Part shown: piece by piece, positions 27,328 through 36,215 of the stretch
Position numbering within the stretch: the stretch's first letter is position 1
How the letters are laid out: the number at the start of each line of letters is the position of its first letter
Assembly (NCBI GenBank): GCA_003559475.1
Contig: PWLF01000223.1
Coordinates: 1-37,965 of the forward strand
DNA length: 37,965 nucleotides
From: Bacteroidales bacterium
Lineage (GTDB): Bacteria > Bacteroidota > Bacteroidia > Bacteroidales > UBA7960
Reading direction: 5' to 3'
Translations under genes and position numbers: made by a program
Notes under the pieces: model-generated
Seen by the model: only the letters and a program-made list of their open reading frames with translations
Told to the model about the DNA's origin: nothing
Databases searched by the model: none

Positions 27328-28314
27328 CTATTCAATTCCAGCAAGGTGCTTCATAAACTGCACCCTATAAAAAACTGCAGGATTATCTGATTTTTTATAG
27401 CTCATTTTACCTCTAAAGTCTTCTATTTTAGAGAAGTTTTTCTTTTGCATCCAATCATTAAGCTCATCAAGAATTTTTTCAATTTCATCAAATCCTTTCT
27501 TGTAAAGTACAGAGCATATTTGACCGGCTTTTGCACCAACAAGCAATTGCTTAATTAATCCTGTCCCATCATGAATACCGGTTGACGCACAAAGATCACA
27601 TTCTATCCTGTCGGACAATATAGCAATCCAACGTAGAGTATTTGTAATCTCTTCGGGAGAGCTAAATAAATTCCCCGGTTTAATTTTAAAATTTTCAATA
27701 TCAACATCAGGGTTAAAAAATCTATTAAACAATACAATTCCTTTAACTCCTGTCCATGACAACTTTTTAACTGTTTCAGCCAGACCGGAAAAATGATATG
27801 ATAATTTAACGGATACCGGGATATCTATAGTTGATTTAATTTTATCAATAATATCAAAGTATACTTGTTCGTATTCTTTTCCTTCGGTAGTAATATCAGA
27901 AGGTAAAATAAAAATATTCAATTCTAAAGCATCCGCTCCTGCTTCTTCAATTTTTTTAGCAAAAGAAGTCCATTCTGTAGATGATATACAATTAACACTA
28001 GCTATAATCGGCATTGAAACCGATTTTTTAGCTTCATGAATAAGATCCGTATACTCAGTTAAGGTATGAGTTCTGGCATAATTTCTTAAATAATCTTCTG
28101 CCTCTGTATTAACTCCCTGAACGTCATCATAAGAAAAAACTTTTCTAACTTCCGCTTTAATATGCTCTTCAAATAATGATTTCAAAACTACTGCACCGGC
28201 ACCCTTTTTATCTATCTCCTGAATATTTTTAAGAGAGTTTGTCAGTCCTGAGCTTGCAACAATTAAAGGGTTACGCAATTTTATTCCCATGTACGAGGTT
28301 GATAAATCAGCCAT
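27328..28314 (-). CDS. Dihydroorotate dehydrogenase-like FMN protein
   Basis: A 328-residue TIM-barrel flavoprotein of the class 1 dihydroorotate dehydrogenase superfamily. Matching features are the N-terminal YMGIKLRNPLIVASSGLTN, ELNIFILPSD, VSVKLSYHF, GIVLFNRF and the phosphate-binding CASTGIHDGTG. The active-site region has SVNCISSTEW in place of the canonical orotate-binding sequence, and no PyrK partner is present. It therefore belongs to the widespread 'PyrD-like' group whose substrate is not settled, and I would not call it PyrD. It is a single gene, convergent with hutH and divergent from the kinase gene at 28604. Confidence 0.8.
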   Translation of the reverse strand: MADLSTSYMGIKLRNPLIVASSGLTNSLKNIQEIDKKGAGAVVLKSLFEEHIKAEVRKVFSYDDVQGVNTEAEDYLRNYARTHTLTEYTDLIHEAKKSVSMPIIASVNCISSTEWTSFAKKIEEAGADALELNIFILPSDITTEGKEYEQVYFDIIDKIKSTIDIPVSVKLSYHFSGLAETVKKLSWTGVKGIVLFNRFFNPDVDIENFKIKPGNLFSSPEEITNTLRWIAILSDRIECDLCASTGIHDGTGLIKQLLVGAKAGQICSVLYKKGFDEIEKILDELNDWMQKKNFSKIEDFRGKMSYKKSDNPAVFYRVQFMKHLAGIE

Positions 28315-28545
28315 TTTTTTTATTAATTTAATAATTAAAAATTTATTTTACACAACAAAATTAAATATACATTTTAAAATTCCTAATAGAAAAGCATTAA
28401 AACTACAAAAAAAGAAATCTTAAACCATATAAGTAATTACCTAATATTAATTTACAAATATATATATTTTTAATAAAATTTTTACAAAAATCACTTATTC
28501 TTGTTAAGTTTTTTAAATTATTATCAAAAAGTAGTAATTGAATAT

Positions 28546-28553
28546 TATCTTTG
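28546..28553 (+). promoter_or_regulatory. Candidate -7 box for the PRK/uridine kinase-like gene
   Basis: TATCTTTG fits TAnnTTTG and lies 50 bases before the ATG at 28604. No TTTG is found 17-23 bases upstream, so the match is half complete. Confidence 0.4.
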
Positions 28554-28603
28554 CTTTCAACAATTATTATATTAAATAAACTACTTATATAATTTTTCAA
28601 TAA

Positions 28604-30115
28604 ATGAGCAATTCGTTAGAAACAAATTACAGCTCCGATAGTAGTTTCAGGAGTTTAATGGAACCTTTGATAGTACTTTTTAACAAAGCTGTATCTGAAA
28701 CTTTTCCTGAAAAATCATATACTTTGGAATTTAGTATACCGGGCGGGATGTATGGTTATTTTGATGATTTTTCGCCAAGCACAAAGCAAGTTGAGTTGAT
28801 TAAGAAAAAAATTAAAAAGCTAATAAAAGAGTTAGTTCCGATTGAAAATAATATAATTAATTATAATGAAGCTATTGATTATTTTAAAAATAATAACCGA
28901 GAGGATATTTTAGAACTTTTATACTCAAAAAAAGACTCAAAAAGCATAAATAATAAAGTTTTGGTTAGCCACATAAATAATAACGGAGAGCTATTACTAA
29001 ACAAGGTTATAGATAATTATGATATTTTAAAGGATTTCAAGCTTTTTAAACATGAATCCGGTTTTTTTCTTATAGCAGATTCAACTTTTTTTGATAGAGT
29101 TATGCCGGAGAGGCTTGAATTGAGCAAATATCTTAAGAGGTTTAAGGAGTCCGGCAATACTATGCAACATTTTGGAATATCATCTATAGCACAACTAAAC
29201 AGAATAATAAAAGAAGGTCATTTATCAGATTTTATAAAAATATCTGAGGCTTATCAATCCAGGATGATATCTCGAATTGCTGATAATATTTTAAGTCACG
29301 CAGCTAAACCCCGGGTAGTATTTATTGCCGGACCGACATCATCAGGAAAAACTACTACTGCTAATCGTTTAGCCGTTGAGCTAAAAGTGTTAAAAAAGAA
29401 AGTTTTGATTTTATCAATGGATAATTATTATTTGCCACATTCTGAAATTCCTACGGACCCCAAGACAGGTTTGCAAAACTTTGAACTTATAACGGCGTTA
29501 GACCTTCAATTACTAAAGGATACTCTTGATAAACTTTTAAATAATGAAGCTGTAAACCTTCCCAAATATCATTTTGATGGTAAAGGGGCAAAACCATCAG
29601 AAAAATCAACAAAAATTGATGAAGAAACTTATGTTATTGTTGAAGGGATACATGGCTTGAATCCTCAGTTATGGCAAGAAATAATGAATTTCGAATCATA
29701 TCGCTTATACATAAGCGCTCTAACAACTATAAATATTCATAATCATTTACCTGTATCTACTTCAGATCACAGATTAATAAGAAGAATTGTGAGAGACCAG
29801 CTCTTTAGAGGCTATGACTTTAACGAAACTATCAAAAGGTGGAATGATGTAATGAAGAATGAATATCAAAGCATTTTTCCTTATCAGGAAAGTGCTCATG
29901 CAATATTTAACTCAGCTCTTATTTATGAAATGGGAGTTTTTGCACATTATGCACCTGCAATCTTAAATAAAGAAAAAGCTGAATCTGAATATATTTCTTA
30001 TAAAGTTGAAAAATTAAACAGGCTTCTTTCATTATTCATTCCTGTTAACCCAAAAGATATTCCTTTTACTTCAATTTTAAGAGAATTTATTGGTGGCAGT
30101 AGTTTTAAATATTAA
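28604..30115 (+). CDS. Nucleoside (uridine) kinase-like protein with ThrRS-like N-terminal domain
   Basis: A 503-residue two-part protein. Residues about 1-200 resemble the second additional (SAD-like) domain of threonyl-tRNA synthetase, with FSIPGGMYGYFDDFSPS near 43-59. Residues about 235-450 are a phosphoribulokinase/uridine-kinase P-loop domain: Walker A G243-PTSSGK-T250, the SMDNYYLP segment, and VEGIHGLNP. Relatives in Bacteroidota and Firmicutes usually also have an N-terminal TGS domain and run to about 550 residues; that part is lacking here. The phosphorylated substrate is not established for this architecture. It stands alone, with 79 bases to the convergent DUF3857 gene. Confidence 0.78.
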   Translation: MSNSLETNYSSDSSFRSLMEPLIVLFNKAVSETFPEKSYTLEFSIPGGMYGYFDDFSPSTKQVELIKKKIKKLIKELVPIENNIINYNEAIDYFKNNNREDILELLYSKKDSKSINNKVLVSHINNNGELLLNKVIDNYDILKDFKLFKHESGFFLIADSTFFDRVMPERLELSKYLKRFKESGNTMQHFGISSIAQLNRIIKEGHLSDFIKISEAYQSRMISRIADNILSHAAKPRVVFIAGPTSSGKTTTANRLAVELKVLKKKVLILSMDNYYLPHSEIPTDPKTGLQNFELITALDLQLLKDTLDKLLNNEAVNLPKYHFDGKGAKPSEKSTKIDEETYVIVEGIHGLNPQLWQEIMNFESYRLYISALTTINIHNHLPVSTSDHRLIRRIVRDQLFRGYDFNETIKRWNDVMKNEYQSIFPYQESAHAIFNSALIYEMGVFAHYAPAILNKEKAESEYISYKVEKLNRLLSLFIPVNPKDIPFTSILREFIGGSSFKY

Positions 30116-30194
30116 ACTCTTTCGGAGTTAATTCCATAAAGACGTTTATTTTGACTTATAAAACTATGTTAAACAAGGAAACTAGAAATAAATT

Positions 30195-32123
30195 CTACTC
30201 AGGTATCAACATTATTCTATTACTGTCATTTGTTCTAACAGCTCTTGTAAAATCAACAAAATTTTCAAAGTCTTCTTTATCAAACCTGCCTGATTTCATG
30301 TAAAATATTCTATTGACATAAAGCAAATTTTCATTACTGTCATGTTTATATTTTAAACTATAAAAACCCCAGTCTTCGTCTCTTTCCACATTTTCCGGCA
30401 AATGAGTCAACTCATAATTTTCAGGAAGTTCCCACTTAATGTTATTGGTGTAAATATAACTTGGTCTCACAAATAACTCATGAACTCTTTCATCTGAATT
30501 AGAAGGGACTCTAATTTCAGTGTTAAACAAAACCGGCTCAAATATAAGCCTCTCCCCTGCTCTAGTAAAACGATCATTTAAAACAAACTCTGCATTTTTT
30601 ATAATTCTAATACTATCCGGCAGGTTGTTTATCTTAGAATACTCTACTTTTTTAATATTACTTTCATTAACGTTATAGGCATCAGAGAAAGATCTTTTTC
30701 TAGTAAAGCTATCAGATTTATATGACGTAAATTCCCTTTCTGTAGTATAACCGGAGTAATTTTTATCAAGCGATATATTTACTTGCTGACTATCAATAAC
30801 TTTAGCTGAAATATTTTGCTCATAAACATTATTTTTTTGTTTATAGTAAGGCGTTCTAACTAGTTTTCCTCCATCATCAGTTATTAATAAAACATATCTT
30901 CCTGAATTACTTCTTCCAATATATCCTGCAGGAAATGTATTACTTGTAGCCTCAATCCATATAGTATCATTCTCAAGAGGAACAGATACTATAGCATGAT
31001 TAAAATAGTTCATAGGAAATTCAGGATTAAATCTAATACTCTGACTTCCATTCCTAATCAATGTATAATAAGATTTTATACCAACAGCATCCAGTAGTGC
31101 TTGCAAATAATTAGAAAGGGCTTTGCAATCTCCATGACCATTATTTTCAACACTTCTTGCATCAAAAGGTTGGAGTCCGCCAATTCCGAGCTGAATACTA
31201 ACATATCTTGTACTTGACTGAACATATTCGTAAACAGTTTTTATGATTTCCAGCGTATCTTCAATATTTTCTGTTAATTCTCTAATTTCATTAATAGTTG
31301 AACGAGATAGATTTTGCCTTCCTCTGTTAAGCTCGTTAATCCAAAGTCCGAAATCTTCCCATGTAGACATATTGCCATAATATTCCGAATAATGAAAATT
31401 ATTAGCGCCTATATTAACATAAGGGACAAATTGATAAAAAGGAGGCATATAAGGTTCTTCAACAATCGCATTAATATTTGTCAACTCCCACTCATATTTA
31501 TACCTACCTCTCCTTAATTGTTCAACATTTGGGTTTAAACTATCATGATTATATGAAATATGTCTAAAGAAGTCCTTATCAGGAACAATAATGTTAAGTT
31601 TTGCATATTCAAGCGAGGTTTTTGTTCTTCTTACCGGCTTCCAAATTTCATTAAAAAATATATAATCTTTATTTTTTACATATTCATACTCTACTGTGTA
31701 TGGCAATTGTCTTGAATGAACACTTGTTGTAAATAAACGAATATCCTGATATAGAGAAAAAGAAGTATAGCTAACATCCGCAAATTCTTGTCTGGTAATT
31801 TCCCTGATTTTATTCCCATTCTTATCATACAAAACTGCCTTGATTAAATCAATACTCTCATAAGAATCATAATGATCAATTAAATTACCTTGACGTCTTC
31901 CGTTCTCATTAAGAACTGTTACTGCAAGATGTCTTGATTTTCTTGAACGATTAAAGGATCTGGATTCAATAGTAGTTACATCTTTTCTTATAACCGCATC
32001 GGCATTTTCAGTTAAATCAGAACTGATTTTCTCAATACAATATTTTCCTTCTTCAATTTTTTGATAATAAAATGAAGTTATTAAGAATGCTATCAAATAA
32101 TAAATTAAATTTTTATACGACAT
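30195..32123 (-). CDS. Exported DUF3857/transglutaminase-like protein (Cys-His type)
   Basis: A 642-residue protein with an N-terminal hydrophobic segment (about 5-20) suggesting export or membrane anchoring. An N-terminal DUF3857 beta domain (about 55-220) precedes a transglutaminase-like fold. There, NGHGDCKALSNYLQALL holds the candidate nucleophile Cys333 and NYFNHAIVSV the His376. The third position reads IWIEATSN, so Glu391 stands where Asp is usual. A beta-rich C-terminal domain (about 440-640) follows. Proteins of this type are common in Bacteroidota, often in pairs, and their substrates are unknown; peptide or cell-envelope processing in the periplasm is a guess. It is followed in the window by a related gene whose catalytic residues are changed. 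Confidence 0.85.
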   Translation of the reverse strand: MSYKNLIYYLIAFLITSFYYQKIEEGKYCIEKISSDLTENADAVIRKDVTTIESRSFNRSRKSRHLAVTVLNENGRRQGNLIDHYDSYESIDLIKAVLYDKNGNKIREITRQEFADVSYTSFSLYQDIRLFTTSVHSRQLPYTVEYEYVKNKDYIFFNEIWKPVRRTKTSLEYAKLNIIVPDKDFFRHISYNHDSLNPNVEQLRRGRYKYEWELTNINAIVEEPYMPPFYQFVPYVNIGANNFHYSEYYGNMSTWEDFGLWINELNRGRQNLSRSTINEIRELTENIEDTLEIIKTVYEYVQSSTRYVSIQLGIGGLQPFDARSVENNGHGDCKALSNYLQALLDAVGIKSYYTLIRNGSQSIRFNPEFPMNYFNHAIVSVPLENDTIWIEATSNTFPAGYIGRSNSGRYVLLITDDGGKLVRTPYYKQKNNVYEQNISAKVIDSQQVNISLDKNYSGYTTEREFTSYKSDSFTRKRSFSDAYNVNESNIKKVEYSKINNLPDSIRIIKNAEFVLNDRFTRAGERLIFEPVLFNTEIRVPSNSDERVHELFVRPSYIYTNNIKWELPENYELTHLPENVERDEDWGFYSLKYKHDSNENLLYVNRIFYMKSGRFDKEDFENFVDFTRAVRTNDSNRIMLIPE

Positions 32124-32304
32124 CAGTTATAAGGTTTAATTAAATACTTAATTTAGAAAAACATATTTTTATTAAAAGAAAATATCTATTTAATTACTGA
32201 ATATATTTGATTTAAAATATCTTTTATTCTAAACAGAAATAATTAGGACAGTTCAAAAATGCAATAATTTTAATACTTCTGCTAAAAACAAAAAATAAAA
32301 CTAT

Positions 32305-34290
32305 TTAGTTAATTTTTAATAATATATTATCAGAATTGCTTTCAGCAACATTTTTATAAAATTTTCTTAAATTCTCATAATGTTCAGCACTAACCGTTCT
32401 AGTATTTCTCACACTAGTATCATTGACTGTAAAGCCATTATCATTATTTTCGAAAACAATTTCATTTGAGAATCTTGTCCATCTATGACTGCTATTTTCA
32501 GGCAAATAGCTAACTTTAAGGTTATCATCTAACATAACATTGTATACAACATTAGAGTTAAGAGTATTGTTAAAGACAACAGGGAATTTACGTTCCGGAT
32601 TATCAAATATCATATCAGTATCTGTATCAAAAAGCAAAGCCGGTAATATAAGCTCATCTCCTATTCTTTGAGCAAAAGAATTCACACTTACATCAGCAGT
32701 AAAGACTAAGGGCAAGTCATTTTCTGCATCCCACTCAAAATTTTCATTTTTTATATCTAAATCTTTATCCTCCTTTATTATGTCAACTAATGCTTCTTTC
32801 CCGTGATTTTCAATAACCTGCATAATAAAATATTTACCAAAGTCGGAATACTCATATCTTAGACTTCCTGTCAAATCGCCATTGGAGTTCAACTTTAAAT
32901 CATAAATTCTTTTCTCATTAATAAGTATATTATTTTCAAGATCAACCCATTTGTTAACATCTTCATCAACAGATCTTCCTCTTTCATTAATTGCTCTAAA
33001 CGGCAAATAACCTGGCACAGGTACAGGTTCTGTGGCATCCATCAAAATTTCATTAGAGTCTTCATCTATTACCATAGCAACTACATAATTCCACTGTGTT
33101 ATAGTAGGAGAACTTGTAAACAACATCCCTCCGTCTACAGTACTTAGAACTACCGGATATGCATCAAGATTAAGGTTGCGTAGCAATGCTACTAAAAGTA
33201 AGTTTATTTCAGCAGAGTTTCCGCTACCTCTTTCCCAAACTGTCTCAGGGTAATTATAAGCCAGATATGTAGAAGCTGCATTCCACCTAACCTTATCATT
33301 TATTTTATTTATAGCCCACCAAAGTTTATCTTCTGTTGAATCAAAATCTTTATCCTTAACAAACTGTTTAGTAAACTCTTCGCAGTTATCTATATATCCA
33401 CCAAAACTATATCTTTTAATTATATGATCAACTGCGTGTTCCCATGTGCTAGTAAAATGTACGAAAGGATTATTAGGCATCTCAACTCTAACAAGCTCAA
33501 AAAATAATCTTCCGGCATAATTAAATATATTATCAGTATATGGCTCAGAAGTAAGCGCAGGAATATCTTTTGCTTTCCAGCTATATTTTGTTGTATTTAA
33601 AGCTACATAACCTTGGGGTATTCTAATCAAATCTTCTTTGTTTTCAACGCTTTCTATTATTTCAACGCCTTCAATCCCTTGCATTCTTTGTCTATAAATA
33701 TAAAAATTAGGTATTGAAACACTATATTCACTATGCATTTTTGGAATTTCATACTGAAGTTGCCAATGCCTCAAATTCCTAAAAGATGACGAAACAATTT
33801 GATATTTATACTCAATTACACTTCCTACTTTAACGTCAGGCAGAGGAACTCTTAGCTCTTTCCAGTTATTACCGATATCTCTAACATACCCATGCCTTTC
33901 TCTTGCACTGCTCCTTTCGTAATTCCTAAGCCATCCATCTTTTTCATTATAAACGTTTGCTCTAAAACCACGGATATCTTCACTCCTCCCCGCACCATAA
34001 AAAGGTATTATAATATTCCCGTAATCTAATCCTGATTCATCCAAAATAATCAATCTTTTTTTTCTGTTAAATACAAAATGAAAGCCACCTGCATTATAGT
34101 CATAATTAAAATGAGAATCTGCAATATCTCCTATAATAACAGCAGGCTTACCGGGAAATTTTTCCTTATAATATTCTATATCTAAATCGTTTTCTGAAAT
34201 TTTCCTAAACTCGAAAGGTGGTTCTGAGTGTAAATTAGAAGTTATAAAAAATAATAAAAACAAACTGATTAAAAAAAACGCCCTTTTCAT
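32305..34290 (-). CDS. Exported DUF3857/transglutaminase-like protein lacking catalytic Cys and His
   Basis: From the ATG at 34290 this is a 661-residue protein with a good signal peptide (MKRAFFLISLFLLFFITSN, then LHSEPP); the open frame reaches a TTG at 34329, but that would bury the signal. DUF3857 covers about 55-235. In the transglutaminase-like fold the motif reads GSGNSAEINLLLVALL, placing Ser359 where Cys is expected. QWNYVVAM places Tyr402 at the His position, while MDATEP keeps Asp418. It is therefore probably a non-catalytic member, perhaps a binding partner of the protein encoded at 30195-32123, 181 bases downstream on the same strand. Function is unknown. Confidence 0.85.
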   Translation of the reverse strand: MKRAFFLISLFLLFFITSNLHSEPPFEFRKISENDLDIEYYKEKFPGKPAVIIGDIADSHFNYDYNAGGFHFVFNRKKRLIILDESGLDYGNIIIPFYGAGRSEDIRGFRANVYNEKDGWLRNYERSSARERHGYVRDIGNNWKELRVPLPDVKVGSVIEYKYQIVSSSFRNLRHWQLQYEIPKMHSEYSVSIPNFYIYRQRMQGIEGVEIIESVENKEDLIRIPQGYVALNTTKYSWKAKDIPALTSEPYTDNIFNYAGRLFFELVRVEMPNNPFVHFTSTWEHAVDHIIKRYSFGGYIDNCEEFTKQFVKDKDFDSTEDKLWWAINKINDKVRWNAASTYLAYNYPETVWERGSGNSAEINLLLVALLRNLNLDAYPVVLSTVDGGMLFTSSPTITQWNYVVAMVIDEDSNEILMDATEPVPVPGYLPFRAINERGRSVDEDVNKWVDLENNILINEKRIYDLKLNSNGDLTGSLRYEYSDFGKYFIMQVIENHGKEALVDIIKEDKDLDIKNENFEWDAENDLPLVFTADVSVNSFAQRIGDELILPALLFDTDTDMIFDNPERKFPVVFNNTLNSNVVYNVMLDDNLKVSYLPENSSHRWTRFSNEIVFENNDNGFTVNDTSVRNTRTVSAEHYENLRKFYKNVAESNSDNILLKIN

Positions 34291-34361
34291 ATATTTTAAG
34301 ATTTTTGGGTTTAAAAAAACAAACAACAATTATACTTACTAAATAACACTATTAGCTAAAA

Positions 34362-34385
34362 CAAGCTTTATTAAAATAAAGCTTG
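34362..34385. promoter_or_regulatory. Perfect inverted repeat in a divergent promoter region
   Basis: CAAGCTTTAT (34362-34371) and ATAAAGCTTG (34376-34385) form a perfect 10-bp inverted repeat around TAAA. It lies between the starts of the divergent DUF3857 gene (34290) and the EamA gene (34487), 45 bases before the EamA -33 box. It is placed as an operator would be. It is not a terminator of either gene, since both read away from it. On the minus strand a TATATTTG (34394-34387) overlaps its edge. Confidence 0.45.
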
Positions 34386-34430
34386 GCAAATATATAAAAT
34401 TTTTAACACTTTTTTAATTTTAATTGAAAT

Positions 34431-34463
34431 TTTGTATTGCATATAATAAACTAACTATATTTG
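34431..34463 (+). promoter_or_regulatory. Bacteroidetes-type promoter that fixes the EamA gene start
   Basis: TTTG (34431-34434), 21 bases, then TATATTTG (34456-34463), a full consensus match. Transcription would begin near 34470, after the first possible start codon of the open frame at 34424, so the ATG at 34487 is the likely start. Confidence 0.7.
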
Positions 34464-34486
34464 TTGTCGTTTTTATAAATTATAAT

Positions 34487-35374
34487 ATGGAAAGAAAGGT
34501 ATCTAAAACGCATATACATCTTCATTTTGTTATAATTCTACTTGGATTTACAGCAGTACTCGGAAATTTAATAACTCTTGAGGCAATTCATATTGTATGG
34601 TACAGAATGTTTTTTGCATTTTTGGGTTTATGGCTTTTCTTTTTAATAAAAAAAATAAATTATTTCTTAAGTTTTAAAGATATAATAAAGTTGCTTGGCA
34701 TAGGAGTTATTATTGCATTTCACTGGATAGCTTTTTTTCATGCGATTAAAGTATCAAATGTTTCTGTTACTCTTGGAGTAATGGCATCAACTACCTTATT
34801 TACCAGTTTGATGGAGCCATTATTAAATCGCCGAAAAATTTTATTATTTGAAGTATTTATAGGCATTGTTGTAATAGCAGGATTATATATAATTTTCCAA
34901 TTTGAGATTCAGTATTATAAAGGAATACTCTTTGCTTTAATAGCTGCGATTTTAAGTGGTCTTTTTGCAGTTCTAAACAAACAGGTAAGTTTAAAATACG
35001 ATCCTTCGGTTATAAGTTTTTATGAGATGATAGGCGGTTTTGGAATAATCACAATATTTTATATTTCAACAGGTAATTTTGATGTCAGTTTATTAAAAAT
35101 ATCCATACAGGATTTGATTTATATTTCAATTTTAGGATTTTTATGCACATCCTATGCCTTTGCAGCTATAGTTAAAATAATGCAAGTTCTTTCGGCTTAT
35201 AATGTTGTTTTATCCATAAACATGGAACCTGTTTATGGGATTATTTTAGCATTAATAATATTTGGTGAATCCGAGCAAATGTCTCCGGGTTTTTATATTG
35301 GAGCGTTTATAATAATCTTAGCAGTATTTCTATATCCCGTTCTAAAGAAGAAATTTTTCTCTAACGATTTTTAA
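34487..35374 (+). CDS. EamA/DMT-superfamily transporter
   Basis: A 295-residue membrane protein (MERKVSKTHIH start) with about ten hydrophobic helices in two halves, each an EamA repeat. The first half has the ALEAIHIVWYRMFFAF-like region after helix 1 (residues near 25-41), and the second half carries NMEPVYGIILALIIFGE, the usual end of EamA proteins. Members export or import small metabolites, amino acids or nucleotides, and the cargo is unknown. The longer frame from 34424 would put the start upstream of the predicted promoter. Its last 33 bases overlap the 3' end of cysQ on the opposite strand. Confidence 0.88.
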   Translation: MERKVSKTHIHLHFVIILLGFTAVLGNLITLEAIHIVWYRMFFAFLGLWLFFLIKKINYFLSFKDIIKLLGIGVIIAFHWIAFFHAIKVSNVSVTLGVMASTTLFTSLMEPLLNRRKILLFEVFIGIVVIAGLYIIFQFEIQYYKGILFALIAAILSGLFAVLNKQVSLKYDPSVISFYEMIGGFGIITIFYISTGNFDVSLLKISIQDLIYISILGFLCTSYAFAAIVKIMQVLSAYNVVLSINMEPVYGIILALIIFGESEQMSPGFYIGAFIIILAVFLYPVLKKKFFSNDF

Positions 35375-36205
35375 AAGAGAATCGGATGTTGTTGCAATAA
35401 ATCCCGGATTCTTTAAATCAGGTTTGTTATACATTAAAGGTTGTCCACTTGATAAAGAAAGCAGCTTCCCTCCTATAGCATTTATTATAGCATCTCCCGC
35501 TGCAATGTCCCACTCATAAGAATATGTACTTCTAAGATAAATATTTGCTGAACCCTCAGCCATTATACCGAATTTTAAAGCACTACCTATTTTTAATACT
35601 CTTACTTGATAATTTTCTTTTTCAAGTAATTCAACTAGTTTATTTGTATTATCATCAAAATGCGATCTACTGACAACCAAAGATATTTCATTATTTTTTA
35701 AGGAATCCGGGGAGTTAAGTTGTTTAAAATATCTTTTCTTAATACCCTCAAAATCCATTATTTTCAAAGAATCATAAAATTCATCAGTAATATCTATTTC
35801 ATACGCACCTTTTCCAACCCATCCGAAATATATTTTTCTTTGAACAGGAACAGATATAATCCCAATAACAGGCACTTTATTTTTAATCAAACTAATATTT
35901 ACAGTAAACTCCCCGTTTCTTTTAACAAACTCCTTTGTTCCATCCAGCGGATCAACAAGCCACAGGAGTTCTGAATCTTTTCTTATATCATAATCCAACA
36001 ATTTAGATTCTTCGCTAATTACAGGAATATTAGTTTCAGATAATGTTTTTGATATTATGTTATGAGATTTAGTGTCAGCAATTGTTAAAGGGCTTCCATC
36101 TTTCTTGCTAACTACATCAAATTCTTCATCATAAACTAACATTATCTCTTTACTTGCATCACAAGCAATTTTTAGAGCTTTTAGAATCAAATCCGGATAA
36201 CACAT
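35342..36205 (-). CDS. cysQ: 3'(2'),5'-bisphosphate nucleotidase
   Basis: A 287-residue inositol-monophosphatase-fold enzyme from the ATG at 36205 (a TTG at 36223 would overlap the upstream gene). Metal-binding motifs are SEES near residues 64-67, DPLDGTKEF starting at Asp85, and a C-terminal WDIAAGDAI. The DGTKEF form is characteristic of CysQ/PAP phosphatases rather than inositol phosphatases. It removes the 3'-phosphate from PAP(S) and so supports sulfur metabolism. It starts 10 bases after the barrel-protein gene on the same strand, suggesting co-transcription, and overlaps the convergent EamA gene by 33 bases. Confidence 0.92.
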   Translation of the reverse strand: MCYPDLILKALKIACDASKEIMLVYDEEFDVVSKKDGSPLTIADTKSHNIISKTLSETNIPVISEESKLLDYDIRKDSELLWLVDPLDGTKEFVKRNGEFTVNISLIKNKVPVIGIISVPVQRKIYFGWVGKGAYEIDITDEFYDSLKIMDFEGIKKRYFKQLNSPDSLKNNEISLVVSRSHFDDNTNKLVELLEKENYQVRVLKIGSALKFGIMAEGSANIYLRSTYSYEWDIAAGDAIINAIGGKLLSLSSGQPLMYNKPDLKNPGFIATTSDSLLKIVREKFLL

Positions 36206-36215
36206 TACAATTAAT

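Noticed and set aside
27328-28314. Pyrimidine-pathway PyrD
   Set aside because: The fold matches, but the orotate-site sequence is not canonical and no pyr gene is nearby; kept as PyrD-like only.
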